Source: Bradyrhizobium arachidis
GTDB taxonomy: Bacteria; Pseudomonadota; Alphaproteobacteria; Rhizobiales; Xanthobacteraceae
DNA: 64,000 nt
Direction of reading: 5' to 3'
Assembly (NCBI RefSeq): GCF_015291705.1
Contig: NZ_CP030050.1
Coordinates: 124,001 to 188,000 of the forward strand
The position numbers and the translations under genes are program-made. The first letter of the stretch is position 1; the number at the start of each line of letters is the position of its first letter. This document shows, piece after piece, positions 53,209 to 64,000 of the stretch. The notes under the pieces were generated by a model, which was not told the DNA's origin, searched no databases, and worked only from the letters and a program-made list of their open reading frames with translations.

Positions 53209-53808
53209 TTAGTCTTTGCGATACACCCAGACGCGGGCCGGCGGAAGGTTCATCCAGATCCGTTCCGAGGCCTCTGTGGACACGCCGGGCAGCGATTTCG
53301 GGATCGGCGGGACCACTGCATAGGTGAATTGGACGAAGGGCGCGCCGGGCGCCAGCGCCGTGAAGGCATCGCGGATCAGCCGCAGCCGCGTCAGCATCGG
53401 TTTTGTCACCAGCGGCAGGCCCGAGACGACGGCGCTCGCCGGCGCGCTCAGCACGTTCCAGAGCGTGTCGCGCAGGCGGTAGGCATCGCCCTGCACCACC
53501 TTGGCTTGCGGGTAGCGGTCGCGCAGCAGCGCGCAGAAGCCGGGATTGTATTCGACGAGGACAAGACGCTTCTGGTCGACGCCGCGCTCGACCAGAGCCG
53601 AGGTGATGGCGCCGGTGCCGGGCCCGAGCTCGACCACCGGGGCGTCCGAATCGATATCGACGTAATGCGCCATGGTCCGGGCCAGGAGCTTGCCCGACGG
53701 CATCACCGCGCCCATATGCAGCGGTTTTTCGATCCACGACCTGAGAAAACGCACCTCGTCGTCGAGACGAGGCTTCTTCAACGCACGCGCGGACGATGGC
53801 AAGGGCAT
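53209..53808 (-). CDS. Class I SAM-dependent methyltransferase, PmtA-like (phosphatidylethanolamine N-methyltransferase family)
   Basis: 199 residues. Motif I is PVVELGPGTGAITSALVERG, motif II in LVLVEYNPGFCALLRDRYP, and the surrounding RFLRSWIEKPLHMGAVMPSGKLLARTMAHYVD is the PmtA-type amphipathic N-terminus used for membrane binding. It would use SAM to methylate phosphatidylethanolamine, the first step of phosphatidylcholine synthesis, which bradyrhizobia need for symbiosis. Which of three methylations it does is unknown. It is 57 bp upstream of the FMN-reductase gene. Confidence 0.8.
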   Translation of the reverse strand: MPLPSSARALKKPRLDDEVRFLRSWIEKPLHMGAVMPSGKLLARTMAHYVDIDSDAPVVELGPGTGAITSALVERGVDQKRLVLVEYNPGFCALLRDRYPQAKVVQGDAYRLRDTLWNVLSAPASAVVSGLPLVTKPMLTRLRLIRDAFTALAPGAPFVQFTYAVVPPIPKSLPGVSTEASERIWMNLPPARVWVYRKD

Positions 53809-53896
53809 GTCTGGACCGGACGGGACCGCGTGACCGCGGCGTGTCAGAAAATGGTCATAAACAGGTATAGGCCGAAGGCGGCACGGTCAAGACGAG

Positions 53897-55027
53897 TCAG
53901 TTCGCCCGATTACTGAAGAGATCCTTGACCTTGGCGAAGAAGCCGACCGACTCCGGCTGGGTATTGCCGGAGGACAGTTTCTCGAATTCGGCCAGCAATT
54001 CCTGCTGCTTCTTGGTGAGATTCTGCGGGGTCTCGACCGCGACCTGAACGTACATGTCGCCGGTCTGGCGCGAGCGCAGCACCGGCATGCCCTTTGATGC
54101 GATGCGGAATCGGCGGCCCGACTGGGTTCCGGCCGGCACCTTCACCTTGGTTTTCCCGCCCTCGATGGTCGGCACCTCGAATTCGCCGCCCAAGGCGGCC
54201 GTCACCATCGAGATCGGGACCCGGCAGTGCAGGTCGGCGCCATCGCGCTGGAACAGCTGGTGCAGCGCCAGCGACAGGAAGATGTAGAGGTCGCCGGGCG
54301 GACCGCCGCGGACGCCGGCTTCGCCTTCGCCGGCGAGCCTGATCCTGGTGCCGTCCTCGACGCCCTGGGGAATGTTGACCGAGAGCGTACGCTCGCGAGT
54401 GACCCGGCCCTGGCCCGCGCAGGACGGGCAGGCGTCCTCGATCATCTGGCCGCGGCCCTGGCAACCGTGACAGGTCCGCTCCAGCGTGAAGAAGCCCTGT
54501 GACTGCCGCACACGGCCGGCGCCGCCGCAGGTCGAACAGGTCTTCGGCTTGGTGCCGGCCTTGGCGCCGATGCCCGAGCAGGCCTCGCAGGTCACCGAGA
54601 CCGGAATCTCGATCTGCGCGGTCTTGCCGCCGAAGGCTTCCTCGAGCGTGATCTCCATGTTGTAGCGCAGGTCCGCCCCGCGCTCGCGGCCGCCGCGGCC
54701 GCGCTGCCCGGCCATGCCGAACAGGTCTTCGAAGATGTCGGAGAAGGAGGAGGCGAAGCCCGCGCCGAAACCGGCGCCGCCGCCAAAGCCGCCGCCCTGC
54801 TCGAAAGCTGCATGGCCGAAGCGGTCGTAGGCGGCCCGCTTGTCCTTGTCCTTGAGGACCTCGTAGGCCTCGTTGATTTCCTTGAACTTGACCTCGCTGC
54901 TGTCGTCACCGGGATTGCGATCCGGGTGGAATTTCATCGCAAGCTTGCGAAAGGACGATTTCAAGACGGAATCGTCAGCGGTGCGTTCGACTTCGAGGGT
55001 TTCGTAATAGCAGCGCTTGGTGGACAT
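53897..55027 (-). CDS. dnaJ: Chaperone DnaJ
   Basis: 376 residues, type I. J-domain ([38 protein letters not shown], with HPD), G/F-rich linker ([20 protein letters not shown]), four zinc-finger repeats C-x-x-C-x-G-x-G ([32 protein letters not shown]), and the C-terminal substrate-binding domain. It stimulates DnaK. It lies 244 bp downstream of dnaK; a hairpin in the gap (55199-55223) may separate or attenuate the two. Confidence 0.97.
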   Translation of the reverse strand: MSTKRCYYETLEVERTADDSVLKSSFRKLAMKFHPDRNPGDDSSEVKFKEINEAYEVLKDKDKRAAYDRFGHAAFEQGGGFGGGAGFGAGFASSFSDIFEDLFGMAGQRGRGGRERGADLRYNMEITLEEAFGGKTAQIEIPVSVTCEACSGIGAKAGTKPKTCSTCGGAGRVRQSQGFFTLERTCHGCQGRGQMIEDACPSCAGQGRVTRERTLSVNIPQGVEDGTRIRLAGEGEAGVRGGPPGDLYIFLSLALHQLFQRDGADLHCRVPISMVTAALGGEFEVPTIEGGKTKVKVPAGTQSGRRFRIASKGMPVLRSRQTGDMYVQVAVETPQNLTKKQQELLAEFEKLSSGNTQPESVGFFAKVKDLFSNRAN

Positions 55028-55198
55028 GGCAGGCTCGGTCTATCCAATCGCGAGTCAAGTCGGAGCGAAACAACGTCGCCACGCGACGATATAGGCAGCC
55101 TTCTGATTTGCGGCAGAGGGCTGCATGGCAGCGTTGAGCATAGATGCTGGGATTTGATTGATCGTAACGGGCATCCCGCCCGCCCGTCCCGACACGAC

Positions 55199-55223
55199 GG
55201 CCTCCCCCTTGAGGGGGGAGGCC
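55199..55223. repeat. Perfect GC hairpin between dnaK and dnaJ
   Basis: GGCCTCCCCC (55199-55208) and GGGGGAGGCC (55214-55223), a 10-bp stem with a 5-base loop. There is no T-run, so it is not a standard terminator, but it would form in the dnaK-dnaJ transcript. Similar CTCCCCC-TTGA-GGGGGAG hairpins are common between rhizobial genes. Confidence 0.55.
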
Positions 55224-55271
55224 AGTTTAGCGTGTGGGGTCCAAGCCGTCCGCATCACACCCTCTCGGGGT

Positions 55272-57173
<1,902 letters not shown>

Positions 57174-57278
57174 GGTCCTGATATCCTTCTTTTTGCGGCA
57201 GGTTGGCTGGGCCCAGAAGGCACCCGAACCGAAACCCCCTAAGATCAAACATCCGCGATATTGCGATGATTGAGGCTC

Positions 57279-57306
57279 ATATAGGAGGGGGGGAGGGGGC
57301 CGCAAG
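57279..57306 (-). promoter_or_regulatory. RpoH (sigma-32)-type promoter of dnaK
   Basis: On the minus strand CTTG (57303-57306) is followed by 17 bp and CCTATAT (57279-57285). This matches the alphaproteobacterial sigma-32 consensus CTTG-N17-CYTATNT. The start of transcription would fall near 57272, giving a ~100-nt leader before dnaK. Confidence 0.7.
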
Positions 57307-57570
57307 GACCGAACGCAAGTTTCGGCCGTGAAAACATTGGGTTTTGGAAGAACATATCCGGGCTCAACCGCCCTTGCGGGTGAGGAAATATTAACAGGTC
57401 CGGCGGTCCGCCAGCCCCCGCCACCGTGATCCGCCCCGCCCTGTTACCGGCAGGCCAAACCCGCTACAAGGCGGACCGGCCGGACAGCCTCGCCACCGGG
57501 CTGCTTCGCGCGACAAAGGGCCCGATCGCCGACCATCGAACGGCCTCAATGTGAACCAATCAGAGTGCCC

Positions 57571-58512
57571 ATGAAGCTGATTCGCCCCCTCGCTGCGCTC
57601 GCCCTCCTCGTTGCCTCGGCGCTGCCGGCCCTTGCTGCCGACGCCATTTACCCGCCCGGACTTCGTCTCGGCATGGTGCCGTTGGTCGGGCTGAACACGG
57701 CCAAAACCTTTCCGGGCTTCGAGAGCGAGGACGGCAGCGTCAAGGTGCTGATCACCGAGCTGCCGCCGGCGGCCTATGGCGAGGTCGTCAGCGCCTTCAA
57801 TTCCAATCCGGCTGGCACTGGCGGCGTCAAGCAGGACAAGATCGAGACCCCCGCGGGTCTTGCCTATTTCACCACCGAAAGCGGCAAGGCGGGCGACACC
57901 CCGGTGAAGCGCTATTCGATGATCGTGCCGGGCGCCGGCTTCTCCGGCTATGTCGCGGTCCAGATTCCGGAGAACGCGACCAAGATCTACACCGACGAGG
58001 CGGTGCGGCAGATGTTTGCCAGCGCCACCACCCGCAAGCAGGTCTCGGCCGAAGAGCAAATCGCGTTGATGCCGTTCAAGATCACTGATCTGGCCGACTT
58101 CAAGGACATCCGCACGCTGGCGCCGGGCTCCAGCATCATCCTCGCCGACGGCAACGAGAGCACCGGCTATGAGCAGAAGCCGTTCATGATCCTCGGCCTG
58201 ATCGGCGCCACCCCGCAAGCCGCCGACGACCGCGCCCGCTTCGCCCAGGAGGCGGCGCTCCAGATCCCCGGCGTGCGCGAGTCGCGCGTCACCATGTCGG
58301 AGCCGATCCGCATCAACGGCCAGCAGGGCTTTGAGACCCGGATCGACGGCGTCAGCGGCAAGGACAAGGTCCCGGTGACCGTGGTGCAGTGGATCCGCTT
58401 CTCGACCGGCGGCGCCTCGCTGCGCATCATCGCCAGCGCCCCGCGCGACCAGTGGCAGGCCGCCTTCACCCGCTTCCGCGCGGTGCGCGACGGGATTCAG
58501 CCGAAGGGGTAG
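57571..58512 (+). CDS. Exported protein of unknown function
   Basis: 313 residues. Sec signal MKLIRPLAALALLVASALPALAADA, cleavage after ALA-AD. The mature protein is soluble, mixed alpha/beta, with repeated YFTTESG, GYVAVQIPENA, and KVPVTVVQWIRFSTGGASLRIIASAPRDQWQAAFTRFRAVRDGI at the end. No cysteines or catalytic motif stand out. A GTG two codons upstream (57565) is an alternative start. It is divergent from dnaK, with ~400 bp that contains the dnaK promoter and nothing else clear. Bradyrhizobial periplasmic proteins of this shape have no known role. Confidence 0.8.
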   Translation: MKLIRPLAALALLVASALPALAADAIYPPGLRLGMVPLVGLNTAKTFPGFESEDGSVKVLITELPPAAYGEVVSAFNSNPAGTGGVKQDKIETPAGLAYFTTESGKAGDTPVKRYSMIVPGAGFSGYVAVQIPENATKIYTDEAVRQMFASATTRKQVSAEEQIALMPFKITDLADFKDIRTLAPGSSIILADGNESTGYEQKPFMILGLIGATPQAADDRARFAQEAALQIPGVRESRVTMSEPIRINGQQGFETRIDGVSGKDKVPVTVVQWIRFSTGGASLRIIASAPRDQWQAAFTRFRAVRDGIQPKG

Positions 58513-58535
58513 TTGCGAGCGGTCCAACACACTCG

Positions 58536-58682
58536 GTGTCGTCCGGGCGAACGCCGGGACCCATACCGCGTGATCTGGCGGTAGTGGCCGGTCGCAGTAC
58601 CAAGCGTCTTCGCCAAACATCTCCCTGTGGTTATGGATCCCGGATCGGCGCGCGCCTGAGGGCGCGCTTGTCCGGGACGACA
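58536..58682. repeat. MITE-like palindromic element (copy 3)
   Basis: Begins GTGTCGTCCGGGCGAACGCCGGGACCCATACC and ends GGTTATGGATCCCGGATCGGCGCGCGCCTGAGGGCGCGCTTGTCCGGGACGACAG. It shares the CGCCAAACATCTCCCTGTGGTTATGGATCCCGGATCGGCG core with copy 1 (37234) and the left-half CGTGTGATCT/CGCAGT stretch with copy 2 (39980). It fills most of the 288-bp gap before the nicotinamidase gene. Confidence 0.8.
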
Positions 58683-58800
58683 GTGATGTTGGGGCTGGCA
58701 AGCCCACCCCCTCACCAAAGCCGGCTGCATTTTCGGGCTTCAGTTCGCTCGCGCGCGGAACTAGGCTTCGCCTTCATTGGCTCACAAGGGGAGGCGAACG

Positions 58801-59523
58801 ATGCTGGCTCGGCGACAAATCCTGGCGGCGCTTGGAACGACGGCGCTCGCGGCCCTTACTCCGACCGCACTCTTCGCAGCGGCATCGATCAAGCCGGACG
58901 ACACCTCGGCGCTGCTCGTGATCGACGTGCAAAACTGCTTCCTGCCCGGCGGCAGCCTCGCGGTGAAGGAGGGCGAGCAGGTGGTGCCCGTCATCAACAA
59001 GATCGCGAAAGGTTTTGCGAATGTGGTGATGACGCAGGACTGGCACACGCCCGGCCACATCTCGTTCGCCTCGGTGCATTCCGGCAAGAAGCCGTTCGAG
59101 ACCGTCGATTTGCCCTACGGCAAGCAGGTGCTGTGGCCCGACCATTGCGTGCAGGGTACCGACGGCGCGTCGCTGTCGAAGGACCTCGCGATCCCGCACG
59201 CCGAGCTCATCATCCGCAAGGGCTTTCACAAGGACGTCGACAGCTATTCGGCGTTCCTCGAAGCCGACGGCAAGACCTCCACGGGCCTCGCCGGTTATCT
59301 CAAGGGCCGCAAGATCAAGCGCGTCTTCGTTGCGGGATTGGCGACGGATTTCTGCGTCGCCTGGACCGCGCTCGACGCGCGCAAGGCTGGCTTCGAGGTC
59401 TATGTCGTGGAAGACGCCTGCCGCGGCATCGACACGCAGGGCTCGCTCGCCAAGGCCTGGGCCGATATGGCCAAGGCCGGGGTGAAGCGGATCCAGTCGG
59501 CGGATATCGCGGTGAGTGCGTAG
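58801..59523 (+). CDS. pncA: Nicotinamidase/isochorismatase-like hydrolase with an export signal
   Basis: 240 residues. Residues 1-28 are MLARRQILAALGTTALAALTPTALFAAAS, which reads as a signal peptide with a twin-Arg (R-R-Q-I-L) and AxA cleavage; ordinary PncA lacks this. The PncA core has catalytic Asp (LLVIDVQNCFLPGGSL), metal ligands in TQDWHTPGHISF and WPDHCVQGTDGA, Lys in RKGFHKDVDSYSAF, and Cys nucleophile in VAGLATDFCVAWTA. It deamidates nicotinamide to nicotinate. The signal implies a periplasmic or Tat-exported enzyme. ATG 58801 follows AGGGGAGGCG. Confidence 0.88.
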   Translation: MLARRQILAALGTTALAALTPTALFAAASIKPDDTSALLVIDVQNCFLPGGSLAVKEGEQVVPVINKIAKGFANVVMTQDWHTPGHISFASVHSGKKPFETVDLPYGKQVLWPDHCVQGTDGASLSKDLAIPHAELIIRKGFHKDVDSYSAFLEADGKTSTGLAGYLKGRKIKRVFVAGLATDFCVAWTALDARKAGFEVYVVEDACRGIDTQGSLAKAWADMAKAGVKRIQSADIAVSA

Positions 59524-59533
59524 GCTCTCACAC

Positions 59534-59575
59534 AGTCGTTCCGGGGCGGCTCGCAGAGCCGAACCCGGAATGACG
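59534..59575. repeat. Short palindromic repeat, CGTTCCGGGG half-element
   Basis: GTCGTTCCGGGGCGGCTCGCAGAGCCGAACCCGGAATGACGC, a single hairpin of the CGTCATTCCGGGG family, between pncA and grpE (convergent). It may act as a bidirectional terminator. Confidence 0.6.
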
Positions 59576-59582
59576 CCCGAAC

Positions 59583-60182
59583 TCAGTTCACTTCGTTGCT
59601 GTTGGCCGCCGCCTTCGCGCCGCCCTTGGCGACACCGACCAGGGCCGGGCGCAGCACGCGCTCGCCGATGGTGTAGCCGGCCTGCACGACCTGCACCACG
59701 GTGCCCGACGGCACCGACGCATCGGGAACTTCGAACATCGCCTGCTGGAAGTTCGGATCGAACTTCTGGCCCTGCGGGTCGAACTTCTTCACGCCGTGCT
59801 TTTCCAGCGCGTTGAGCAGCGAGCGCTCGGTGAGCTCGACGCCCTCGATCAGGGAGATCAGGCCGGGATCGGCCGCGGCCCGCGCCTCGGCCGGAACGGC
59901 ATCGAGCGCGCGCTGCAGATTGTCGGCGATGTCGAGCACGTCGCGGGCAAAGCCGGTGATGCCGTAGAGGCGGGCGTCGGCGACCTCCTTGGTGGTGCGC
60001 TTGCGCAAGTTCTCCATCTCGGCCAGCGTCCGCAGCATGCGGTCGCGCGCCTCGGCGGCTTCCTTCTGCAAGGTTTCGACCGAACCCGGCTCGGGATCGT
60101 CGGGCATGATGTAGGGTTTTGACACCACGGGCTCGCCGGTCGGTGCGGTCGTGTCTTCGGGTTGCCGGTCTCGATCGGTCAT
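59583..60182 (-). CDS. grpE: Nucleotide exchange factor GrpE
   Basis: 199 residues. Disordered acidic/Pro start ([19 protein letters not shown]), a long coiled coil ([42 protein letters not shown]), and the beta domain [48 protein letters not shown] (F-D-P-x-F/N-Q-A-M-F). It releases ADP from DnaK and acts as thermosensor. It follows hrcA by ~96 bp on the same strand, the standard hrcA-grpE order. Confidence 0.96.
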   Translation of the reverse strand: MTDRDRQPEDTTAPTGEPVVSKPYIMPDDPEPGSVETLQKEAAEARDRMLRTLAEMENLRKRTTKEVADARLYGITGFARDVLDIADNLQRALDAVPAEARAAADPGLISLIEGVELTERSLLNALEKHGVKKFDPQGQKFDPNFQQAMFEVPDASVPSGTVVQVVQAGYTIGERVLRPALVGVAKGGAKAAANSNEVN

Positions 60183-60278
60183 CGGCTCAAATCTCGAACT
60201 CGTTTCCAGGGATTGTTGGCCCGGATATCGTGCCTAAGCGGGCGAAAATCAAGCGCCCGTGATCGGCGCAAATGCCGG

Positions 60279-61367
60279 TCAGCCCCCCAGGAGCCGGCTG
60301 ACGATGCGGGCGGCGTAGTCCACGGTCGGGATCACGCGGGCATAATTCAGCCGCGTCGGCCCGATCACGCCCAAAACGCCGACGATATGACCGGCGGCAT
60401 CCCGATACGGCGAGATGATCGTCGAGGAGCCGGACAAGGAAAACAGCTTGTTCTCCGAACCGATGAAAATGCGCACGCCCTCGGCGGTCTCGGCGCGGCC
60501 CAAGAGGTCGATCACGCCGCGCTTGGTCTCGAGATCGTCGAACAACAGGCGAACCCGCTCCAGATCCTCCAGCGCGTGCAGATCCTCGAGCAGATTAGCG
60601 TGGCCGCGGACGATGAGCTGGCGATCCTCGTTCTCGCCGCCGGACCAGCTCGCGATCCCGGCGGAAATCACCTTCTGCGTCAGCTGATCGAGCTCGGCGC
60701 GGGCTTCGCCCAGCGCGGTTTCGAGCTCGAGCCGCGCTTCGGCGAGCGTGCGGCCGCGAATGCGCGCATTGAGGAAATTGCCGGCCTCGGTGATCGCCGA
60801 GGAGGGAACTCCGGGCGGTAGCGTCAGCACGCGGTTTTCGACCTGGCCGTCTTCGCCGACCAGGATCACCAGCGCCTTCTCGGGTTCCAGGCGGACGAAC
60901 TCGATATGCTTCAGCCGCGCATTGGATTTCGGCGTCAGCACCACCGCGGCCGCGCGGGTCAGGCCCGACAGCCGCGTCAACGCCTGGTCCAGCGCGGCCT
61001 CGACCGACTGCGCCTGGCCGACGCTGGCAAGCTGGCTCTGGATCGACTGCCGCTCGGCCTCGTTGAGGTCGCCGACCTGCATCAGGGCGTCGACGAAGAA
61101 GCGCAGGCCGAGTTCCGTCGGCAGCCGGCCGGCGGAGGTGTGCGGAGCATAGATCAGGCCGAGCTGTTCCAGATCGGCCATGACGTTGCGGACCGAGGCC
61201 GGCGACAGCGGCAGGGCGATCAGCCGCGAAATATTGCGCGAGCCGACCGGCTCGCCGGTCGCGAGATAGCTTTCGACAATTTGACGAAAGATGTCGCGGG
61301 AACGCTCGTTGAGCTGGGCGAGGCCTGCGCGCGGCGCGATCAGATGGATCGGATCGTGTTGGGCCAC
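60279..61367 (-). CDS. hrcA: Heat-inducible transcription repressor HrcA
   Basis: 362 residues. Winged-helix start [74 protein letters not shown], which is the HrcA HTH with S-A-G-R-x-P-T-x-x-G, then the GAF-like and dimerisation domains ([81 protein letters not shown]). It represses chaperone genes through CIRCE elements; none is seen in this window upstream of dnaK, so its targets (groESL) are elsewhere. It is divergent from rph. Confidence 0.96.
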   Translation of the reverse strand: MAQHDPIHLIAPRAGLAQLNERSRDIFRQIVESYLATGEPVGSRNISRLIALPLSPASVRNVMADLEQLGLIYAPHTSAGRLPTELGLRFFVDALMQVGDLNEAERQSIQSQLASVGQAQSVEAALDQALTRLSGLTRAAAVVLTPKSNARLKHIEFVRLEPEKALVILVGEDGQVENRVLTLPPGVPSSAITEAGNFLNARIRGRTLAEARLELETALGEARAELDQLTQKVISAGIASWSGGENEDRQLIVRGHANLLEDLHALEDLERVRLLFDDLETKRGVIDLLGRAETAEGVRIFIGSENKLFSLSGSSTIISPYRDAAGHIVGVLGVIGPTRLNYARVIPTVDYAARIVSRLLGG

Positions 61368-61536
61368 AGACGGTAACTCCTCTCAGATGCTCATAATTTG
61401 TCCATCCCCGATGCGTCTGACAAGCGTGGTGTTTGCGGGCCTGGAATCAGGGGACGAAAAGGCCTTGCCGCCCACCCTCACCCCACCTACAAGCACCGCG
61501 AACAGCCCTTTTCAGTGAGTTTTTGGAGGATTTTCC

Positions 61537-62250
61537 ATGCGGCCAAGCCGCCGTGCGCCCGACGAATTGCGCCCCGTGACGCTGGAGCGTGGCGTGGTCA
61601 AATATGCGGAAGGCTCCTGCCTCGTGAAATTCGGCGACACCCATGTGCTGGTCACGGCCACTCTGGAAGACCGGCTGCCGCCATGGCTGAAGGGCCAGGG
61701 CCGCGGCTGGGTCACCGCCGAATACGGCATGCTGCCGCGCGCGACCTCGGAACGCACCCGCCGCGAAGCCTCCGCCGGGAAACAAAGCGGCCGCACGGTC
61801 GAGATCCAGCGCCTGATCGGCCGCTCGCTTCGCACCATCGTCGATCTCGAAGCGCTCGGCGAGCGCCAGATCACGGTCGATTGCGACGTGCTCCAGGCCG
61901 ACGGCGGCACCCGCACGGCCTCGATCACCGGCGCCTGGGTCGCGCTCGCCGATTGCATCAACTGGATGAAGGCGCGCAACATGATCAAGACCAACGTCAT
62001 GCGCGACAACGTCGCCGCGATCTCCTGCGGCATCTACAACGGCACGCCCGTGCTCGACCTCGACTATGCCGAGGATTCCGAAGCCGAGACCGACGCCAAT
62101 TTCGTCATGACCGGCGATGGCCGGATCATCGAGGTGCAGGGCACCGCGGAACGCGAACCGTTCACGCAGGACGAGTTCCTGAAGCTGATCGCCCTGGCGC
62201 AGAAAGGCATCGCGCGCCTGGTGGACTTGCAGAAACTGGCCGTGGCGTAG
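61537..62250 (+). CDS. rph: Ribonuclease PH
   Basis: 237 residues. [99 protein letters not shown] is the RNase PH core with the phosphate-binding and RNA-contact Arg residues; [23 protein letters not shown] and [20 protein letters not shown] complete it. It trims tRNA 3' ends by phosphorolysis. Good SD TTTGGAGGAT precedes ATG 61537. It starts the rph-rdgB-hemW unit. Confidence 0.97.
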   Translation: MRPSRRAPDELRPVTLERGVVKYAEGSCLVKFGDTHVLVTATLEDRLPPWLKGQGRGWVTAEYGMLPRATSERTRREASAGKQSGRTVEIQRLIGRSLRTIVDLEALGERQITVDCDVLQADGGTRTASITGAWVALADCINWMKARNMIKTNVMRDNVAAISCGIYNGTPVLDLDYAEDSEAETDANFVMTGDGRIIEVQGTAEREPFTQDEFLKLIALAQKGIARLVDLQKLAVA

Positions 62251-62260
62251 TCAATAAGCC

Positions 62261-62896
62261 ATGCACCGCCGAATCACCGGAAAGCTCGTCATCGCGACCC
62301 ATAATCCCGGCAAGCTCGCCGAGATGAAGGAATTGCTCGCGCCTTACGGCATCGAGGCGGTGTCGGCCGGTGAGCTCGGCTTGGGCGAGCCGGAGGAAAC
62401 CGGCAACGACTTCCGCAGCAATGCCGCGATCAAGGCGATCGCGGCGGCAAAGGCGACCAACCTTCCCTCTTTCGCCGATGATTCCGGCATCGTGGTCGAC
62501 GCGCTCGACGGCGCGCCCGGCATTTTCTCTGCGCGCTGGGCGGGCCCGAGCAAGGACTTCGCCGCGGCGATGGCCCAGATCGAGCGCCTGCTCCAGGAAC
62601 GTGGCGCAACCACGCCAGCGAAGCGCACCGCGCATTTCGTTTCTGCGCTCTGCGTCGCGTGGCCTGACGATCATCTCGAAGAGGTCGAGGCGCGCGTCGC
62701 CGGCACGCTGATCTGGCCGCCGCGCGGGAATGCCGGTTTTGGTTACGATCCGATGTTCCTGCCTGACGGATACGACCGCACCTTCGGCGAGATGACCAGC
62801 ATCGAGAAGCACGGCCTGCCGCCGCTCGGCCTTGCCCTGTCACATCGCGCCCGCGCCTTCGTGAAACTGGCGGAGATCTGCCTTGAGCCGCGATAG
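62261..62896 (+). CDS. rdgB: RdgB/HAM1 family non-canonical purine NTP pyrophosphatase
   Basis: 211 residues. [34 protein letters not shown] (T-x-N-x-x-K substrate motif), [25 protein letters not shown] (S-D/E-D-S-G-L motif with metal Asp), and [44 protein letters not shown] at the active site. It hydrolyses ITP, dITP and XTP to protect DNA. It begins 10 bp after rph and its stop overlaps the candidate start of hemW by 14 bp. Confidence 0.96.
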   Translation: MHRRITGKLVIATHNPGKLAEMKELLAPYGIEAVSAGELGLGEPEETGNDFRSNAAIKAIAAAKATNLPSFADDSGIVVDALDGAPGIFSARWAGPSKDFAAAMAQIERLLQERGATTPAKRTAHFVSALCVAWPDDHLEEVEARVAGTLIWPPRGNAGFGYDPMFLPDGYDRTFGEMTSIEKHGLPPLGLALSHRARAFVKLAEICLEPR

Positions 62897-64000
62897 AGCG
62901 TTTTCGAGCGAAGTGGTTACCGGTTCGCGCCAGGAAAACGCGTCAAAACAAGAATCTGAAGCCTTTGGCGTCTACGTGCACTGGCCGTTCTGCCTGTCGA
63001 AGTGCCCGTATTGCGACTTCAACAGCCATGTCCGCCATGCCGCGATCGACGAGGCACGCTTTGCCTCCGCCTTCGCGCGGGAGATCGCGACGACAGCGCA
63101 GCGCGCGCCCGGCCGCAAGGTCACCTCGATCTTCCTCGGCGGCGGCACGCCGTCATTGATGCAGCCCGCAACCGTCGGCGCCGTGCTCGACGCCATCGGC
63201 AAGCACTGGACCGTCGCGAGCGACGTCGAGGTCACGCTGGAAGCGAACCCGACCAGCGTCGAAGCCACGCGCTTTGCCGGCTATCGCGCCGCCGGCGTCA
63301 ACCGCGTCTCGCTCGGCGTGCAGGCGCTCGACGATGCCTCGCTGAAGGCGCTCGGCCGCCTGCACAGCGCACGCGAGGCGCTCGATGCCGTCGCCATCGC
63401 GCGCCGCTCGTTCGACCGCTATTCGTTCGACCTGATCTACGCCCGCCCCGACCAGACGCCGGCGATGTGGGCCGATGAGCTGCGGCACGCCATCGATGAA
63501 GCCGCCGAGCATCTGTCGCTCTATCAGCTCACCATCGAGGAAGGCACGCCGTTCTTCGGCCTGCACCAGGCCGGCAAGTTGAAGACGCCGGACGAGGCGG
63601 TCGCCCGCGCGCTCTACGACGTGACGCAGGAGACCTGCGACAAGCTGGGGCTGCCCGCCTACGAGATCTCCAATCACGCGCGCCGCGGCGCCGAGTGCCG
63701 GCACAATCTGGTGTACTGGCGCGGCGAGGAATATGCCGGCATCGGCCCGGGCGCACATGGCCGCCTCGATATCGACGGCGTGCGCCATGCCACCGCCACC
63801 GAGAAGCGTCCCGAAGCCTGGCTGCTCCGGGTCGAGACCAACGGCCATGGCGTCGTCACCGACGATCTCCTCAACAGCGAAGAACGCGCCGACGAATTTT
63901 TGCTGATGGGATTGCGCCTCGCCGAGGGCATCGACCCCGCGCGCTACAAGGCGCTCTCCGGCCGTCCGCTCGATGCCGGCCGCATCGCGCTGCTGCGCGA
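62883..64000 (+). CDS. hemW: HemW (coproporphyrinogen III oxidase-like, radical SAM), 3' partial
   Basis: The frame runs off the right edge; 372 codons are visible. The radical SAM cluster motif is [11 protein letters not shown] (C-x3-C-x2-C) within [20 protein letters not shown], followed by [21 protein letters not shown], and [23 protein letters not shown]. It is the haem chaperone HemW, formerly HemN-like; it inserts haem into respiratory enzymes. The start is uncertain: TTG 62883 overlaps rdgB, and the first 30 codons would be a translated palindromic repeat (62897-62952). A GTG at 62911 is inside the repeat, and a GTG at 62976 would cut into the conserved YVHWPF. Confidence 0.92.
   Translation, partial: MSRDRAFSSEVVTGSRQENASKQESEAFGVYVHWPFCLSKCPYCDFNSHVRHAAIDEARFASAFAREIATTAQRAPGRKVTSIFLGGGTPSLMQPATVGAVLDAIGKHWTVASDVEVTLEANPTSVEATRFAGYRAAGVNRVSLGVQALDDASLKALGRLHSAREALDAVAIARRSFDRYSFDLIYARPDQTPAMWADELRHAIDEAAEHLSLYQLTIEEGTPFFGLHQAGKLKTPDEAVARALYDVTQETCDKLGLPAYEISNHARRGAECRHNLVYWRGEEYAGIGPGAHGRLDIDGVRHATATEKRPEAWLLRVETNGHGVVTDDLLNSEERADEFLLMGLRLAEGIDPARYKALSGRPLDAGRIALLR
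62897..62952. repeat. Palindromic repeat inside the hemW 5' end (GAGCGTTTTCGAGCGAAGTGG family)
   Basis: AGCGTTTTC (62897-62905) and GAAAACGC (62934-62941) form a hairpin around GAGCGAAGTGGTTACCGGTTCGCGCCAG, followed by GTCAAAACAAGAATC. This is a familiar Bradyrhizobium repeat. It lies just after the rdgB stop, in the open hemW frame. Confidence 0.8.

Noticed and set aside
60238..60260. Hairpin between hrcA and grpE as terminator
   Set aside because: Six-base stem without a downstream T-run on the minus strand; hrcA and grpE are normally co-transcribed.
61368..61536. CIRCE element upstream of hrcA
   Set aside because: The TTAGCACTC-N9-GAGTGCTAA inverted repeat is not present in the hrcA-rph gap on either strand.

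Overview
This 64 kb window looks like chromosomal backbone of a Bradyrhizobium-type alphaproteobacterium (Rhizobiales). The evidence is very high G+C, long GC-driven antisense shadow frames, and typical alphaproteobacterial gene groups: lptC-lptA-lptB-rpoN-hpf-ptsN, hrcA-grpE beside rph-rdgB-hemW, dnaK-dnaJ-pmtA-pyrF-dapB-gpmA, infC apart from rpmI-rplT-pheS-pheT, and intergenic palindromic repeats of the kind that litter Bradyrhizobium genomes. The genus call is inference from gene order and protein character; no database was searched.

Layout. 1-5.3 kb: the end of a small heat-shock gene with a DUF1150 gene, a GNAT acetyltransferase, a large autotransporter, and a scar built from pieces of two neighbouring genes. 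5.3-9.8 kb: a three-gene acyl-CoA-type catabolic operon (SDR, saccharopine-dehydrogenase-like reductase, acyl-CoA ligase) divergent from its probable TetR regulator, with three operator-like inverted repeats between them. 9.8-17.8 kb: a TPR protein, then (reading leftward from 17.8 kb) an RNase D, lptC, lptA, lptB, rpoN, hpf and ptsN. 17.8-25.8 kb: a UbiA prenyltransferase with a HAD-like N-terminus, an MFS transporter, a parDE module, tRNA-Leu(CAG), an NDUFA9-like protein, then DprE2-like, DprE1-like and UppP genes. The UbiA, DprE1 and DprE2 proteins together suggest a lipid-linked D-arabinose donor pathway.

25.9-39.9 kb: GST, QueG, a thioesterase, an NTF2-like protein, an alpha/beta hydrolase, infC (apparently with an AUU start), rpmI-rplT, pheS-pheT, a TauE-like permease, a Tat-exported amine oxidase and a YiiX-type cysteine hydrolase. 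40.2-43.6 kb: a metal island of csoR, a copper P-type ATPase and nikR, with a clear CsoR operator between the two divergent genes. 43.8-53.8 kb: EI24 membrane protein, EmrAB-like efflux pair, nth, DUF2244, Ada-like protein, gpmA, dapB, DUF1330, pyrF, an FMN reductase and a PmtA-like methyltransferase. 53.9-64 kb: dnaJ, dnaK (with an RpoH-like promoter), an exported unknown, an exported nicotinamidase, grpE, hrcA, rph, rdgB and the start of hemW.

Most of the window is ordinary core genome. The items most worth a second look are the DprE1/DprE2/UbiA-HAD set, the triple operator of the TetR-controlled operon, the AUU start and leader hairpins of the infC and rpmI transcripts, the mosaic scar at about 5 kb, and a palindromic repeat that seems to be translated as the N-terminus of HemW. 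There is no CRISPR array, complete IS element, prophage or recognisable defence island.
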